Assembly (NCBI GenBank): GCA_941918925.1
Contig: OW799234.1
Coordinates: 115,667,128-115,731,127 of the forward strand
Reading direction: 5' to 3'
DNA: 64,000 nt
DNA from: Phyto melanocephala
Lineage: Eukaryota > Arthropoda > Insecta > Diptera > Rhinophoridae
Position numbers and translations under genes: made by a program. Position 1 is the stretch's first letter; each line of letters begins with the position of its first letter. The notes under the pieces were generated by a model. That model did not search any database. It had not been told where the DNA came from and worked only from the letters and a program-made list of their open reading frames with translations. This document shows, piece after piece, positions 30,739-42,583 of this stretch.

Positions 30739-33700
30739 TTAATATTCTATTTCCATTAGAAATTTATCTAAACTATCATCATTATTAAAGCTCTCTATAA
30801 TATAATTTTGATCTACAAATTCTACTTCATTATCATTTATTTTACAGATATCTTTATCATTATTATATTCTATATCCATTAAATAATAATCATCACTATC
30901 ATTATTAATAAATTTTTCTTTATAGTGACCCCAAGCTAGGGTATTAATGTTATTCACACATATAAATCTTTTATTATCTAAATAGCTTAAGGATATCTTG
31001 TTAATAAGGGATGTATATACAGTGTGTAGTTTTGATTTAAAAATATACATATTTCTATAGTAAATTTTTTTATTATATAAGCAATTTTTGTAGTCAGAAA
31101 GACTTAGTTTTTTTGTTACGTTCACTTTGACACCCTTAGCTTTTTTAACTTCTTCCATATTTTCTGTTTTAAACGAATACATTTTCGCTCTCAACCCAAC
31201 AAACTCTTTCATTATCTTCCCAAAATTTTCATCTTTCATCATACCTAAGACCTTTTTGTTTTTTTGTGGAATATGAAATTGATTATTAGCCTCATATTCA
31301 GATGTGTCAAACCTATCTTCAATATCTTTTTTAATGTCTTCATAAAAGTCATCCGTTTCTATTGTGTATATAAATGAATCTGTATCCATATAATTAAGTT
31401 CAACTTTAGTTTTATATTTAGGTATCATATATTCATAATGGAAATCATACATCTTCCATTTTGAAAGTTCTAAAATTGTAAAACCTAAATAAATTGGCTT
31501 ATTATAGTATGAGTAAGTTCTATTTAATTCAACCGCGATCATATTTTCTTCAAATATATTACAAGAATTAAATTCTGGCTTAGCAATGAGGGCACGTGCT
31601 CCAAGTTTTTTACCAATACTTTCTCATTTATTCACAATTTTAATATCTTTACGTTTATCAACGTTTTCCATTGTTTTACCGTAAACAGCATTGTTTAATA
31701 ATTTAAAAAAATTTTTTTCAAATGAGTTTTTCGCATTAGTTCTATGAAAGTTATTCAAGGAAATATATTTCTTTAACCAATTGGATTGTCGAAACTTTAA
31801 TATTCTATGAATTTTGGCTAACTTTAAACCATGTTTTAAACATTGCTGCAAATTTTTATAATGAATTATATATTCATATTTATTATGTAGATCAACAATC
31901 AATTTTGTTTCTTTTGACTCGGGAGGTTTTTTATTTTCACAACAGAATGGTAGATTATTATGAATGTCATGGATTTCAACTGGATATATCAAATCAACTT
32001 CTAATATATATCCAACACTTGAATCAGTGGGAATTGAGTTCAAAGAAAAATTATTAATATCTTCTACCCACTCAAAATTACCCTCAGGCAGAGCTTCTGA
32101 CATTGCCCAACCATATAAATTGTTTGCATCTAAATACATTAAGTATTTAGAAGGTAATTCATTATTATAGTCTGATAAATATTTATTATTTGCAATTGAA
32201 TGTCTTTTTGTACATTGTACTATTCCTCCCCTAATCCCCCTTTGAATAAATGTTATCATGTCTTTATCAGTAAGTAAATCTAATTTAATATCCGTTATTT
32301 TTAGCATGGCATCCCATGAAAGTCCCGGAGCTGTGTAATAGTGACATGGATCTAATTGATAAATGTTTTTACAAACTGTTCTGAAATTCTCAAAAACATC
32401 TGCTAATAATAAAACATCCGTCTTTAAGTACAACATTAAATAATCTTCTAAGTTTTTGCAATCGAAAGTTTTCCAAACTTCTTTCGCGTGTGTGTAATCT
32501 TCTAGAGAACATTGTGTATCTGTTAACTTATTATAAAAATCTGCAATATTAGGTAAACTATTTTCCAAAAGCTTTTCAATAGAATTTAAATAATTATAAG
32601 GAAATACGCCTTTTCTTATAAGTAAATTTAATTTACTTTCATCATTATACATAGATTTAACAGTCTTTAAATCTCTTTTTTCTAAATTTTTCACAAGATT
32701 GTCTAAACTGGATGGCATGAATCTATATGAGTCAAGAAATCTTATTTCAATGTTATTATCTTCAATTTTTACTGTTTTTGATAACGATATATAGAGTTCT
32801 TTATTTAAGGGGATAATATTAATTGAACCATCGTCAATTTTGTTCAACTCCTTAACAAATAAATGACAATCGTAAGATGAAAAGTTATGGAAAATAACGG
32901 GGAAAAACTTTGGAGTTTTATAATTGATATTACATGAGTTATGTGCTGGCCCCCTATATTTTCCACTGAAATGACAGTGATCTCTTACTTTAACTTCATT
33001 TACAATAATTTTAGAGCAAATATGACAAATGTCATTTCTATCGAAATCAAGTTTTTCCAGTTCAGTTAAGGGTGTCATTGTTTTACTTTTTGAGATGAAA
33101 TTTAAATATAAATATTTAACATCATTCACCAGACTTTCTATAAATAATTTTGGTGACTCTAATCCCTTAAAACTGCAAAATTTGTTTAAACTATTACTAA
33201 AACTACATTTTATATAATAAGCAAATGCATATGGAATATGTCTATCAACTAAAGTCGTTGATGAAATATCCCCTTTCGGAATGCATGTTTGAATATTTTC
33301 AAATATGCACTCCGAATCTGCATATATAACAAACGGTAAGTCTAACTTATTGCTAAAATTGTTAAATTCTAAAACAGACTTATCTGGGCTTGGGACGTAT
33401 GATATTCTTTTTGTGCAATTCTTCTGGTGTTTCTGAAGTTTCACTTTTTGATGAAAATACTGTAAACAATCATCACATACAAAAATACTTTCATGATGTC
33501 TTGTTTGTTGAGATTTAATAAGTCTGCAAAAATTAGAATATAAATATATAAGTTTAACATATAAACTAAATAGAAAGAAATGTAGTACAAGATAAAAATA
33601 GCAATTTAAAGTAATTTTATGCACTTTTACTAACCTTGAAATATTTTTAATCCACACATAATGTGAAACAACATCCTCTCCAATACATTTTTGAAGAAAT

Positions 33701-34593
33701 AGAATGTTGATGTGCTTAATTTTTTTCGCTTTTGTTTTATAAGAGGGACCCAATACTAAGTCCGCTTTTTCATCATAGCCAAAAACATTTATACTAATAT
33801 TATGATTGTTGCTTTCAAATATTTTTATATCTTTAATTTTTAGCGGGAAGCTTAATCCGTTGAAATTTAAACTGTAACCATTTATATTTATAATATTAAA
33901 ACTGATATTTACTTTATATTTAAAAGTGCGCTCTGCATGTGTTTTTAAATCTGAAATGGCTGATATTATGCACCATTTGAAACAAAATTCATCATTATTT
34001 TGTACATTTATGCAGGCCTTTTTTAATGTTAATTTTTTCGGTAACGGAATGTATGATGTTCCTCTTAATGGTTGATGTTTATTTAAGTTGACTTCAATTT
34101 TAATGAGTTGTATAAGAGTCCAACCACTGTCCTTTTCCTGAAATTCCTCCATTTTCTGTAAAATATTTTGAGTTTTTCTCTCAAATAGATCATCAAACTC
34201 CTCCATGTTGAAAATTTCCTTCATTTTTGTTTGGAAGGTTTTCACTTCCAATGGAGTGTCTTCTAAGGTATCCATGTTAGGCTTGGCGTACAAGGCATAA
34301 AACTCCATATTAAATTTCAGGGCATTATGTATTTTTAAAAATTTATTAACCTCCTGCTTAATTGGTGCGCAAGCCTCTTTCATAAATAGCTCTGGTAAGA
34401 GGCATTCTTCTTTTTTATTGTCATAAGTTAGAGTTAGCAATCTAGATTTAAAGGCACTTCTAATTATCTTCACATCTAATGGAGATTTTTTAGAAACCAC
34501 TCCTTTTGAACAAGATGCATGAGTCCTCTCATGCCTTTTAAGACTTTCGATATCACTAAAAATTGTTTTACATTCATAACACACAAAAGCCAT
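30739..34593 (-). pseudogene. Protein-primed DNA polymerase B, broken by one TGA, with one intron
   Basis: About 1,245 codons after removing an intron at 33524-33634 (GTTAGT...TTTTGCAG). A single in-frame TGA at 31624-31626 separates the N-terminal 989-codon part from the C-terminal part, which resumes in the same frame. Motifs in order: a C2H2 finger (YECKTIF...HERTH), a second finger (FVCDDC...HQKNC), exonuclease I (YADSEC), a zinc/HNH-like CHICSK...DHCHFSG, exonuclease II (NFSSYDCH) and III (LKTDVLLLADVF), polymerase A (LDANNLYGWAMS), B (NNAVYGKTMEN) and C (YMDTDSFIY, after the stop). Family members replicate linear DNA by protein priming from the termini. With the stop between motifs B and C the full enzyme would require readthrough, or the copy is dead. 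Everything else is open, so the break is probably recent. Confidence 0.9.
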
Positions 34594-34920
34594 TTTTATT
34601 TTAAGTTTTTCTTATTTTATTTAAAGAAGTTTAACAATTTGTTAACTTAATTTTAAATTACAGTTTATATTATTTGTTTTAGATTTACACACAAAATCTT
34701 TAATTTTTATACAGACAAATTGACCGATTACTTTAGTGAACAATACTATGAATTGCACTGGCTATTGCTTTTACTTATTTAAATATTAAATTCATATTTG
34801 GTTAGCTTTGTTCAAGGTCATTTTGAAATGTGTACTGTTGTTCTTTAAATTATTACATAATTATGCTTTTTAGTTTGTTGACTCTAATTATAAAATTCTT
34901 ATGTCTATATATGTATGTAC

Positions 34921-34965
<45 letters not shown>

Positions 34966-35267
34966 TATATGTTAAATTCAAAGTTAAATTTACCTGAAAT
35001 TAAAGTGGCGTTTTTATCGGATTCTATTTCAAAATATGCTTGGTTTATCATTTTTGAACGCAAATCAAATTGTTCGAAAAATATGAGGTGTTCTAATATA
35101 TATACATAAAATTCTTATACAATATTATATATGTATGTATGCTAAAATCAAAGGCAATTTTAAAATTAAATTCGACGACTTCCTGGGATTATATTTCAAA
35201 ATATGCTTTGTTTAAAATTATGAGGCTTTCTCAATAAATATTTTGAAAATAATTTTTAATTTAGAAA
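34594..35267. other. Polinton intergenic region with a TA microsatellite
   Basis: Non-coding; (TA)n with TATG variants at about 34905-34972. It lies between the divergent polymerase and the accessory zinc-finger ORF, so it probably carries both promoters. Short repeated units (TTCAAAATATGCTT at about 35029 and 35198) are present. Confidence 0.5.
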
Positions 35268-35648
35268 ATGGACTCAAAGTTAAAGTGCGAGTTTTGTCGC
35301 TATGTTTCTTTTTTAAATGTCGCAAACAAAAAAAGACATTTTTTAAATTTTCATAATTTTGCCTTTAAAAAGGCTAAAAGTTACAAAAAAATAAAACCAT
35401 CCTCATATATAACAGATATATCAGGATGGCTACCAACAACATCACCCACATCAACAGCAGAACAATCAACAACATCATCAACTGCAGTGTCATCATCATA
35501 TGAGCAATATATGGATGAGGATGGTGACCAAATCTTATTAGCCTTAAGTTTAGATTCAACAACATTATCAGCTGCACCATCATCATATGAGCAATATATG
35601 GATGAGGATGGTGACCAAATCTTATTAGCCTTAAGTTTAGATTTTTAA
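35268..35648 (+). CDS. Accessory zinc-finger protein with duplicated acidic motif (126 aa)
   Basis: The N-terminus has a single C2H2-like finger, CEFCRYVSFLNVANKKRHFLNFH. After a Lys-rich linker and a Ser/Thr-rich stretch, an acidic-hydrophobic block (SSYEQYMDEDGDQILLALSLD) occurs twice. The duplication is an 87-bp tandem unit (35470-35556 and 35557-35643): the coding core is unchanged, the spacer slightly diverged. The layout of one DNA- or protein-binding finger plus acidic/hydrophobic tail units looks like a transcription activator or adaptor, but that is inference. The finger resembles that at the start of the adjacent PolB. No known family is recognised. Confidence 0.6.
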   Translation: MDSKLKCEFCRYVSFLNVANKKRHFLNFHNFAFKKAKSYKKIKPSSYITDISGWLPTTSPTSTAEQSTTSSTAVSSSYEQYMDEDGDQILLALSLDSTTLSAAPSSYEQYMDEDGDQILLALSLDF

Positions 35649-35746
35649 GAAACAAAGAAATAAAACAAATGATTTAATATTTTTAAATTAAAAAAATGTA
35701 TTTTTATTTATTTACTTTATGGTAGAGGTTTTTAACATTTAAATTC

Positions 35747-36120
35747 TTAAATGTAGTTTAATTCAAATACTGCTAAACCATTTGCTGATTGTCGACCTTT
35801 GTAAATAATTGTCCACACTTTATCATTCATTTCAGATAAGTATGGATCTTCTTTATTTAAAAATTTTGTAATTCTTTGAGGAAGATAAAACCATTTATTA
35901 TTATCCAAATATGCTATGACTTTTGATCCATATTGTGATTCCTTCCACTCAAACCTTAGGACTTTATATGGTTGATGTAGGGGGATATCATCAATTTTTG
36001 TATACTGAGGTATTATACCTTGGGCAATATTTATTATTTGATCATACATCTAAAATATTTTAAATAAAATTAGAAAAAACTTCTAAATATGATGCGATTT
36101 CTTACCATTTTATTAAGCAT
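35747..36120 (-). CDS. Small Polinton protein, possible ssDNA-binding (OB-like), two exons
   Basis: A 100-codon frame at 35747-36049 has the pattern YKVLRFEWKESQYGSKVIAYLDNNKWFYLPQRITKFL, found in small proteins common to many Polintons and related elements and thought to be OB-fold/ssDNA-binding. Upstream, a GTAAG donor and a TTTTAG acceptor delimit a 56-bp intron (36050-36105), and exon 36106-36120 begins with ATG in frame, so either the spliced or the unspliced start could be used. It lies next to the right inverted repeat. Binding function is inferred. Confidence 0.6.
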
Positions 36121-36182
36121 ACTTTTAAGTATTGATTAGACTAATGAGGAAAAATATTATCATTATCGTTCTTTTATATATA

Positions 36183-36811
36183 AGTATATCTTGAGTTTAT
36201 TTCCATATATTTTTTTATTCAATCCCTCTTTACTGTTTTAATAAAAATCACTCAAACGATCATTTTCTCTTTAATTATTCATCTTTATGGAAAACTATAA
36301 TTACATTCAATAAAAATTATTTTCTCTTAAATTATTCATCTGTGAAAATTCATCTCTTAACATTCTTATTTAAACAATTTTGCACATACATTTTCTAAAA
36401 CATGTAAGTTTGTATGCACATATTTATATATGTAAGTATTTATATATGTATTTACAAATAATAATTTACCTTTGCATTTTCTCATATTACAATTTAAAAA
36501 AAAATTTTAACAACACAATTTTAAAAAAAATTTTAACAACAAAAAAATCATCCGTATGAGTAAATTGCAGACAATAAAAAAATTTTAATTGAAACTTGAG
36601 ACAAACAAACCAATAACAAAATGCATATCAACCAAAAATTAAAAATCAGCCTTATGGAAATTACCATTGGGATGAATATTTTAAATTATTAACAAAAATT
36701 CATCCTTATGGGAAATTACCATTGGGATGAAAATTTAAAACAAAAATTCATCCTCATGCAATCTCCATAAGGATGAATTTGGTGTCCCAGAAAGCCCACA
36801 AATATACTACT
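36183..36811 (-). repeat. Polinton right terminal inverted repeat (629 bp)
   Basis: Reverse complement of 22955-23583; identity ends at AGTATATCTTGAG near 36183. It ends ...ATATACTACT at 36811 and is followed by TTCATC. Confidence 0.93.
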
Positions 36812-36817
36812 TTCATC
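36812..36817 (+). repeat. Polinton target-site duplication, right copy
   Basis: TTCATC immediately after the right terminus, matching 22949-22954. Confidence 0.92.
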
Positions 36818-37130
36818 TCTGAAGATAAGTTTTTGTATAAAACGTTGCCCAAATAGACTATCTATTTTGATAAAACAATTCTATCATTTGCACGTATTGT
36901 TAAACGCTGTATCTATCCATGGCAAATCGACAAATCAAACACAACAAATGACAGCTATTTCGACAGATGTTAAGACTATGGTCTTCATCAACTGCTAAAG
37001 TTTGAAAGTCCCTATTTGAAAACCATTTAAAAACACACAGATTGCATTTAAACGATTTCAGTTCAAAATGCAAAAGGGATGGAAAATTAAAATTTGTTTT
37101 GTATAAATTTCTTTGAACTTTTGACAAAAA
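36812..37130 (-). pseudogene. Mariner-like transposase, N-terminal part, split by the Polinton
   Basis: The minus strand reads FGQRFIQKLIFRDE up to the Polinton boundary, which is the segment before the first catalytic Asp region of mariner-like transposases; the sequence resumes at 22948 with SHFCINGY. Upstream it is frameshifted. Together with 22540-22954 it forms the interrupted pre-insertion locus. Confidence 0.75.
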
Positions 37131-37480
37131 ACTTTTAGCAAATTTTCACATATGCAGAAAAATTTCGATTAGCGTAATCAAGCAACTGTGCCAGCTGATT
37201 GACCGTGTATGAGGTTGTGGTGTGATTGTACCAGCTGATGGGCTTTATCAAAAATAGTTTGATATTTTTTTGATTGTACCAGCATGATTTAGTCGTGTGG
37301 CAAAATTAGCTCATAAAAGTTAAATCGTCAAGGCACAAACATAAAAAATATAACATTTTAAATATAAATGCCAAATCATAGCCATTTCTTCATCCAAACA
37401 CGTTTTTTTTGCTCCTAGTTCGTTTTCGTTTTAGGATAATAGTAATAATAAGTGCAGCACAAATTTTTTCGTTACTCATT
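37131..37480. other. Non-coding gap
   Basis: About 350 bp with short repeats of ACCAGCTGAT and GATTGTACCAGC (37190-37285). No gene. Confidence 0.4.
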
Positions 37481-37599
37481 ACAAACTTTTCCACACAATT
37501 TTTGGGTAAAAAATGAATTTTGTACCACCATGTTGGTGTAGTGTGTGTCTAAAGCTTAATTGCACAATTTTATGGTGTTGTGTATGGGCCCTATAACGT

Positions 37600-38215
37600 T
37601 TGTAGATTCGGTTAGTGGGTCCAAAAAAGGAATGCCGTTGATCCTGATTTTCATAAGCGAATTTTGTTTAGAGATGAATCTCAGTTTTGTTTTAATGGAT
37701 ACGTAAATAAATAAAACCGCCGTATTTGAAGTGATGATAATTCTCAAGCGTATGTTGAGACACCGTTACATCCAGAAGAACTGACAGTTTGGTATGCTTT
37801 TTGAGCTGGTGGAATCATTAGTCTGCACTTCTTCAAAAACGATGCTGGTCAAAACGTTACAGTCAATGGTGACCGCTATAGAGTCATGACTACTAACTTT
37901 TTGGTTCATCAATTGAACAACCATAATGTGTAGGCACTGTGGTTTCAACAAGACGGCGCAAAATGTCATATAGCTTTGATCTATTGAAGAAAACCTTACC
38001 GCATAGTTTTACGTTTCGAACGCGTAAATTGGTCTCAAAGTTCGTGCGATTTAACGCCGCTGGACTATTTTCTGTGGAGATATGTAAAGTCGCTTGTCTA
38101 TGCCGAGAGGCACGAACGATTGATCACTTTAAGGACAACATTTGCCTCGTTATTGCCGATATACGGCAGCAAATGTTAGAAAAAGCCATTAAAAAATTAT
38201 AACTCCAGATCAGAC
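37600..38215 (+). pseudogene. Mariner-like transposase relic (second copy)
   Basis: Plus-strand translation: DPDFHKRILFRDESQFCFNGYV, then stops, PLHPEELTVWYAF, WFQQDGAKCH, SSCDLTPLDYFLWRYVKSLVY and a tail to about 38200. These are the DDE blocks of a Tc1/mariner-type transposase common in insects. Several stops and small frameshifts make it non-functional. It is the same broad family as the copy split by the Polinton, on the opposite strand. Confidence 0.8.
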
Positions 38216-40880
38216 TAGTCCGAGCCAGCCGTGGCAGTCTTAGGCCAGAAGTCATATTTAAATTACAATGCCAGACGTTTATCTTTCGAATAAATTTCAT
38301 GTCAATTTTAAAAATTCATCTCTATTTCATTCCATTTTATAGTGCTATACCTCTATAAAAAATACACTTTTTATAAATTGTTTGTTTTATTTCTGCCAAA
38401 AATATTACTTATTAAAGGAAAAAATTTGGTTTGCAAATATAATTTTTTTTTCTCCTCTTGGATCTGCGCCTGAATATAACGACACTAAATTTGACATAAC
38501 AGAATTTTCCGATAACATAATATTGTTTTTAACACAATTTAATTTCTATTATCTAAAATTAAGCAAAATTTATTAAGAATTTTTTTGAATGATTTATTAG
38601 AAATAAAACCTGAGAGTATACAATGAGCCTAGGAAGTACTACTGTACATTTTTACGTTAATGAAATTGAAAAAAAGTGCATCAATATTCCCATCCCTGAT
38701 GATCACGGGTGTTGTATTGGCGAAGGAAGGAAGAGAATCTTAATATAGCGCTTCAGTGATTTGTTTTTAGCAAAAACCCTAAAAAAAGTATGTATGAAAG
38801 TACAATATCATTAAAAAGCTACCTATTATTATTATTATTATTGCTGTTGTTGTAATTTGCTTTTGTTTGATATTTTCGAAATTATGTTCCAACTGCACCT
38901 TGTGTTTATGTGCTTCTTTTTTTTTTGTTCTAATACATTTTTACAATTCACCGTTTAGGGTTCGTTGTCATTTACCATAGACGACACTCATCAGCCAGAA
39001 CTCCCATATATGTATGTATATTAGTTGGAGTAAATGTGGTTGGCAGCAGTTAGTAGTATGATCATGTTTATCTAATAAGTTTGCGGTGGTTTTTTATGCT
39101 GAGTGAATTTGGCTGATGTTTTTTTTTTGTTTGTCTTCTGTTAAGATCGTAACTGATTATTTTTTGTAACGACACAAATTTTTAATTTCTATTTCTGTTT
39201 TTTTATTTATTTATTTTTTATTCATTGTTCTGATCTCATTACAATAACAATAGCAAAACATTGATTCCCAGTTTAGGTTTCAATTTAAAATGTTTATAAA
39301 ATTTCAGTTGAATTTTAACATTCGATTGCAACGGTTGTGAAAGCGCGAAAAATATTGTTAAATAGTTTTTGAATAAAATTCTTGTAGTTTTGGTGAGTTG
39401 TGCAAAAGGATGTTAAAAGAAATATATAATAAAAAATTTTATATTAATTGATACAAATCATTATGGAAATAAATACATAAATATATAGATTAAAATATTA
39501 TAATAATTTGGTGAAGTAAAAGTTAAAATAAAAATGCATGCAGAAACACTTAAAACTTTACAAATTTAAAAATAAATAACGATTAAATTTCAAAAAAGTT
39601 ACTTGCGACTTTCAAAATTAAAATTAATTATCAAAATTAAGGAATATTAGGGTAATGACATACATAGTACATACCTACGAAAATAACAAATTTTAAATTT
39701 TGTATAACGTACAACAAAAAACATACACAATATTGATTATGACCGAGTACTTAATAAGGGATTTAGAAAAAAAAACAAGATACACGTTACAACTTATTGT
39801 GCTTAAAACCTATAACCTATAAATATTCAAATTTAAATAAAATTTAATAGAGACCACCTGCTAACAACGTAATTAAATTTCGCAGTGTGTTCGTCTATTA
39901 TTGAACTAGGGTTAACTGTGGAAAAAATATTATAACATTTTACTAAAAAAAAGAAGAAAAGAAGAATGATATTCAATTTTGTATGAAGTGTGTCTATATT
40001 TTTTCAGGAAAACATCGATATATTAAACGATGGTATTTTTGTGTCGATATATCGATATACAAGTGCAAGTGAGAGAATTATTATTTAAATCTCATACTAA
40101 ATGCAAGAAAAATTTGGGCACTCGATTCGAAGTATTCAGGACCTTTTTTGTACTAGTTGGATTTTGTAAGGGAAGAGGTCAAACCGTATTTTCGTACCGT
40201 ATTTCGTACGTTATGTATTATTTATCGAACGAATTTGTTCAAATAATAGGAATAAATCTTAGTTATTTACGCAATCTTATAGCATTACATTTTTATATAT
40301 TCTCCCAAGTTTATTCCCTATAATGGAAAATAATGAAAAATTCACAAGCAAAGGAGTAAACAGTTTTTTCATTATATAGTTACCTGAATCCTGTATTTAA
40401 AGCAAAAATGATCTAAACAGCACCAGCACAAGAAAACTTTAATTTGGTATGAGCAGGAACATTTCTTACGTATGTTGTTTAAACTTCTACTTAGTTCCAA
40501 TTAACTTAAATAATATCTAAGTAAAGCTAGACTAGACTAGAGAAAAATAGATCCGATTGTTTAAAAAGTCGTCTTTAAATATATAATTTGCAGGCTTCAT
40601 CACTACCTTCTGAATAAATTGTTTCAGTGCATTTAATCTGACAGAAGCCAACAATCAAGCTTTTTATATTAATATCTCATAAAAAATAGTATAATATAGC
40701 ATGCGAAGCACAACTCAATCAGTTGGAATTGCCAAAGAAAACTAAAAAAAAAAATAGGGAAACTTTTTCTTGCCATTTCTTTAAAAACAATAATAGCGTA
40801 ATATTCTTAACATGCTGCACTAGCAGTATCTGAAAAAGCTCAACTTTGTATACAACAACAGGTAGTCTTGAATCGTCAGC
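38216..40880. other. Intergenic DNA with possible promoter
   Basis: No convincing ORF. (ATT)n at about 38826-38843. At 39294-39375 there is TTTATAAAATTTCAGTTGA followed by a GC-richer stretch and then a GTGAGT donor-like site at 39393; this could be a non-coding first exon of the gene at 44777. ORF 40030-40323 has no domain and is probably random. Confidence 0.35.
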
Positions 40881-40884
40881 TTAT

Positions 40885-41340
40885 TAAAATTTTTTTAAAC
40901 TTTAGAAGCAACCATAGGTTCCTCAGATCTGTGTATGGTATCAAAATTTTAGAAATATCCGGGAATGAATCGCTATTGAAATTCAGCACAATCGCCCCAT
41001 AACTTTCTGAGCTAAGTATGAGCAAATAAACACGACTATTTCTGTTTTTCCTTATATTTTTACCACCAATATTAAAACTTTTCAGCCATAGAATAAATAA
41101 TTTATAGGTACCTTTGCTACTATTTGTAGATATAATATGCCTCTAGAGATATTCGTGAATAATTTTGGATAAAGCGGGCTCTAATCGGTAAAGTTATAGG
41201 CAAAATTTTTTCAGCTTCTAGACAACCGAGAGAATCAATATTGTTATCATCTGAAAGGACTTGACTAGCGCAATATGAGCACTACAAAAAAATTAAAGTT
41301 CATGTTGGCCGCAACTACAAAAGAAAAATTAGAACCAACT
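40885..41340 (-). repeat. Dispersed ~0.9-kb repeat, partial copy
   Basis: Inverse orientation copy of the family at 15091: GAAGCAACCATAGGTTCCTC, GAAATATCCGGGAATGAATC, CTCTAATCGGTAAAGTTATA and CTTCTAGACAACCGA in the same order as in 59215-60076. Confidence 0.75.
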
Positions 41341-41550
41341 TTGTCCTACAACTTAAAAAATTTTTAAACTTTAAAAAGGTCTAAATTAGGGAAATTTTCA
41401 TAAATTTCACTAATAAATAGCTTGTGGCAAATAAATTAGTTTGAAGTATCACTTCATATAAAATATATTTAAACATAAATAATTAAAATTATTAATCAAA
41501 CTCAAAAATTTTTTAGCAGAATATCGAATTTTCGCCAGATTAAAATAAAT

Positions 41551-42126
41551 TTATGATATTTTTTTTTTGCAAAATCCACAAAATTGCTCACGTTTAAAAC
41601 TTCTTATTTGTAGTTTATTTTTTATTTTTTTGATATCGAAATGGGACTTGTCAGATATAAAAAGACAGTTCAACATGTTTCCATCCTCTTCCACCATTTG
41701 AAGCATCTTCTGACAAAATTCCAAGCGAATCGGCAAGTCTGCAGCGTTCAGTTTGTTGGCCATTTGAATTTTATATGGGAATAAGTTCAAATCTTTGTGC
41801 ATAATTGACTGTAATGACTGTCTGCTTATACCCATTTGAGCAGATAAGCTTCTTGTCGAAACTCTTGGATTGTGTTGTATCGCAGCAGCTACAGCAGCGA
41901 TTATTTGCTCCGTTCGAACTGAAGGGTTTCAATGGTAAGGTCTTCTGTTGACTGTCCCATGCTCGGCAAAATTGTTTACAAGTCTCATTATGGTCCATCT
42001 GCTCGGAGGATTGCCGCCAAATGTGCGCATATACTCTCTTTGAACCGAAACTACGGACTCCAGTGCGTGATAATGGCGGACAATCCAAATTCTTGTTTCG
42101 GTGTCCCAGTTATCCATTTTTGTCAA
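41551..42126 (-). pseudogene. Mariner-like transposase, N-terminal two thirds, broken
   Basis: The frame opens with MTKMDNWDTETRIWIVRHYH, a helix-turn-helix domain (about 60 aa), meets one in-frame TGA at about residue 66, and continues in the same frame with NPSVRTEQIIAAVAAAIQHN...MGISRQSLQSIMHKDL and ISDKSHFDI, where the first catalytic Asp region begins. The remaining DDE part is missing. It is typical of the insect mariner-like family with an N-terminal Psq/HTH domain. Non-functional. Confidence 0.8.
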
Positions 42127-42583
42127 ATCTAAGAATCAATCTGCAAAATAAAAAAAAAAAAATGGACAACATTCATTAAATAGAAAAAAAAGTTATTACA
42201 TTTTTTTTGGTAGCGGCTTTCATCAGCCACCCTGTAAGCAATTAACACATCTTTCTACTACATAAGGCTGAATAGTTACCCAACTCCAATAACTAATTAT
42301 TTTAAATATCAAAATTATATGCAAAATAAATTGACCATTACTGTGTAAAAGTATAACAGCTGATTGACTTTGACAGATGTCAAACATTAAACAATAATTA
42401 TTGGTGATAAGTTTAAAATCTATTTGTGATATTTATGTGTGATTATTTCATAAAAATGATAAACGTAATTTTAACTTCTGATTCAAGTATGTAAATGTAA
42501 GCCTACAAAATTAAAATTAAAGAAATAAGATTTTAAATTTAAATAATCGTGTGTACTTATACTCATGTTTAATATACTTATAA

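Larger units (their letters stand above)
22955..36811. mobile_element. Polinton/Maverick (adintovirus-like) element, 13,857 bp
   Basis: The inverted ends start AGTAGTATATTTGTGGGC on the left and end GCCCACAAATATACTACT on the right. The inverted repeats are 629 bp long, and the insertion is flanked by TTCATC on both sides (22949-22954 and 36812-36817). AG ends, long inverted repeats and a 6-bp duplication are diagnostic of Polintons. The core set is complete: integrase, protein-primed PolB, FtsK/HerA ATPase, adenain-like protease, major and minor capsid proteins. Genes are grouped in two directions: protease to integrase leftward, ATPase cluster rightward, polymerase leftward. Most frames are intact, but PolB has one stop codon. 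Whether it is still mobile or can form particles is unknown. Confidence 0.97.

Noticed and set aside
34905..35109. ORF beginning with an Ile/Tyr repeat
   Set aside because: Driven by the TA microsatellite between two Polinton genes.
40030..40323. 97-codon plus-strand ORF
   Set aside because: No domain, unusual composition for a gene and no splice or polyA context; probably chance.
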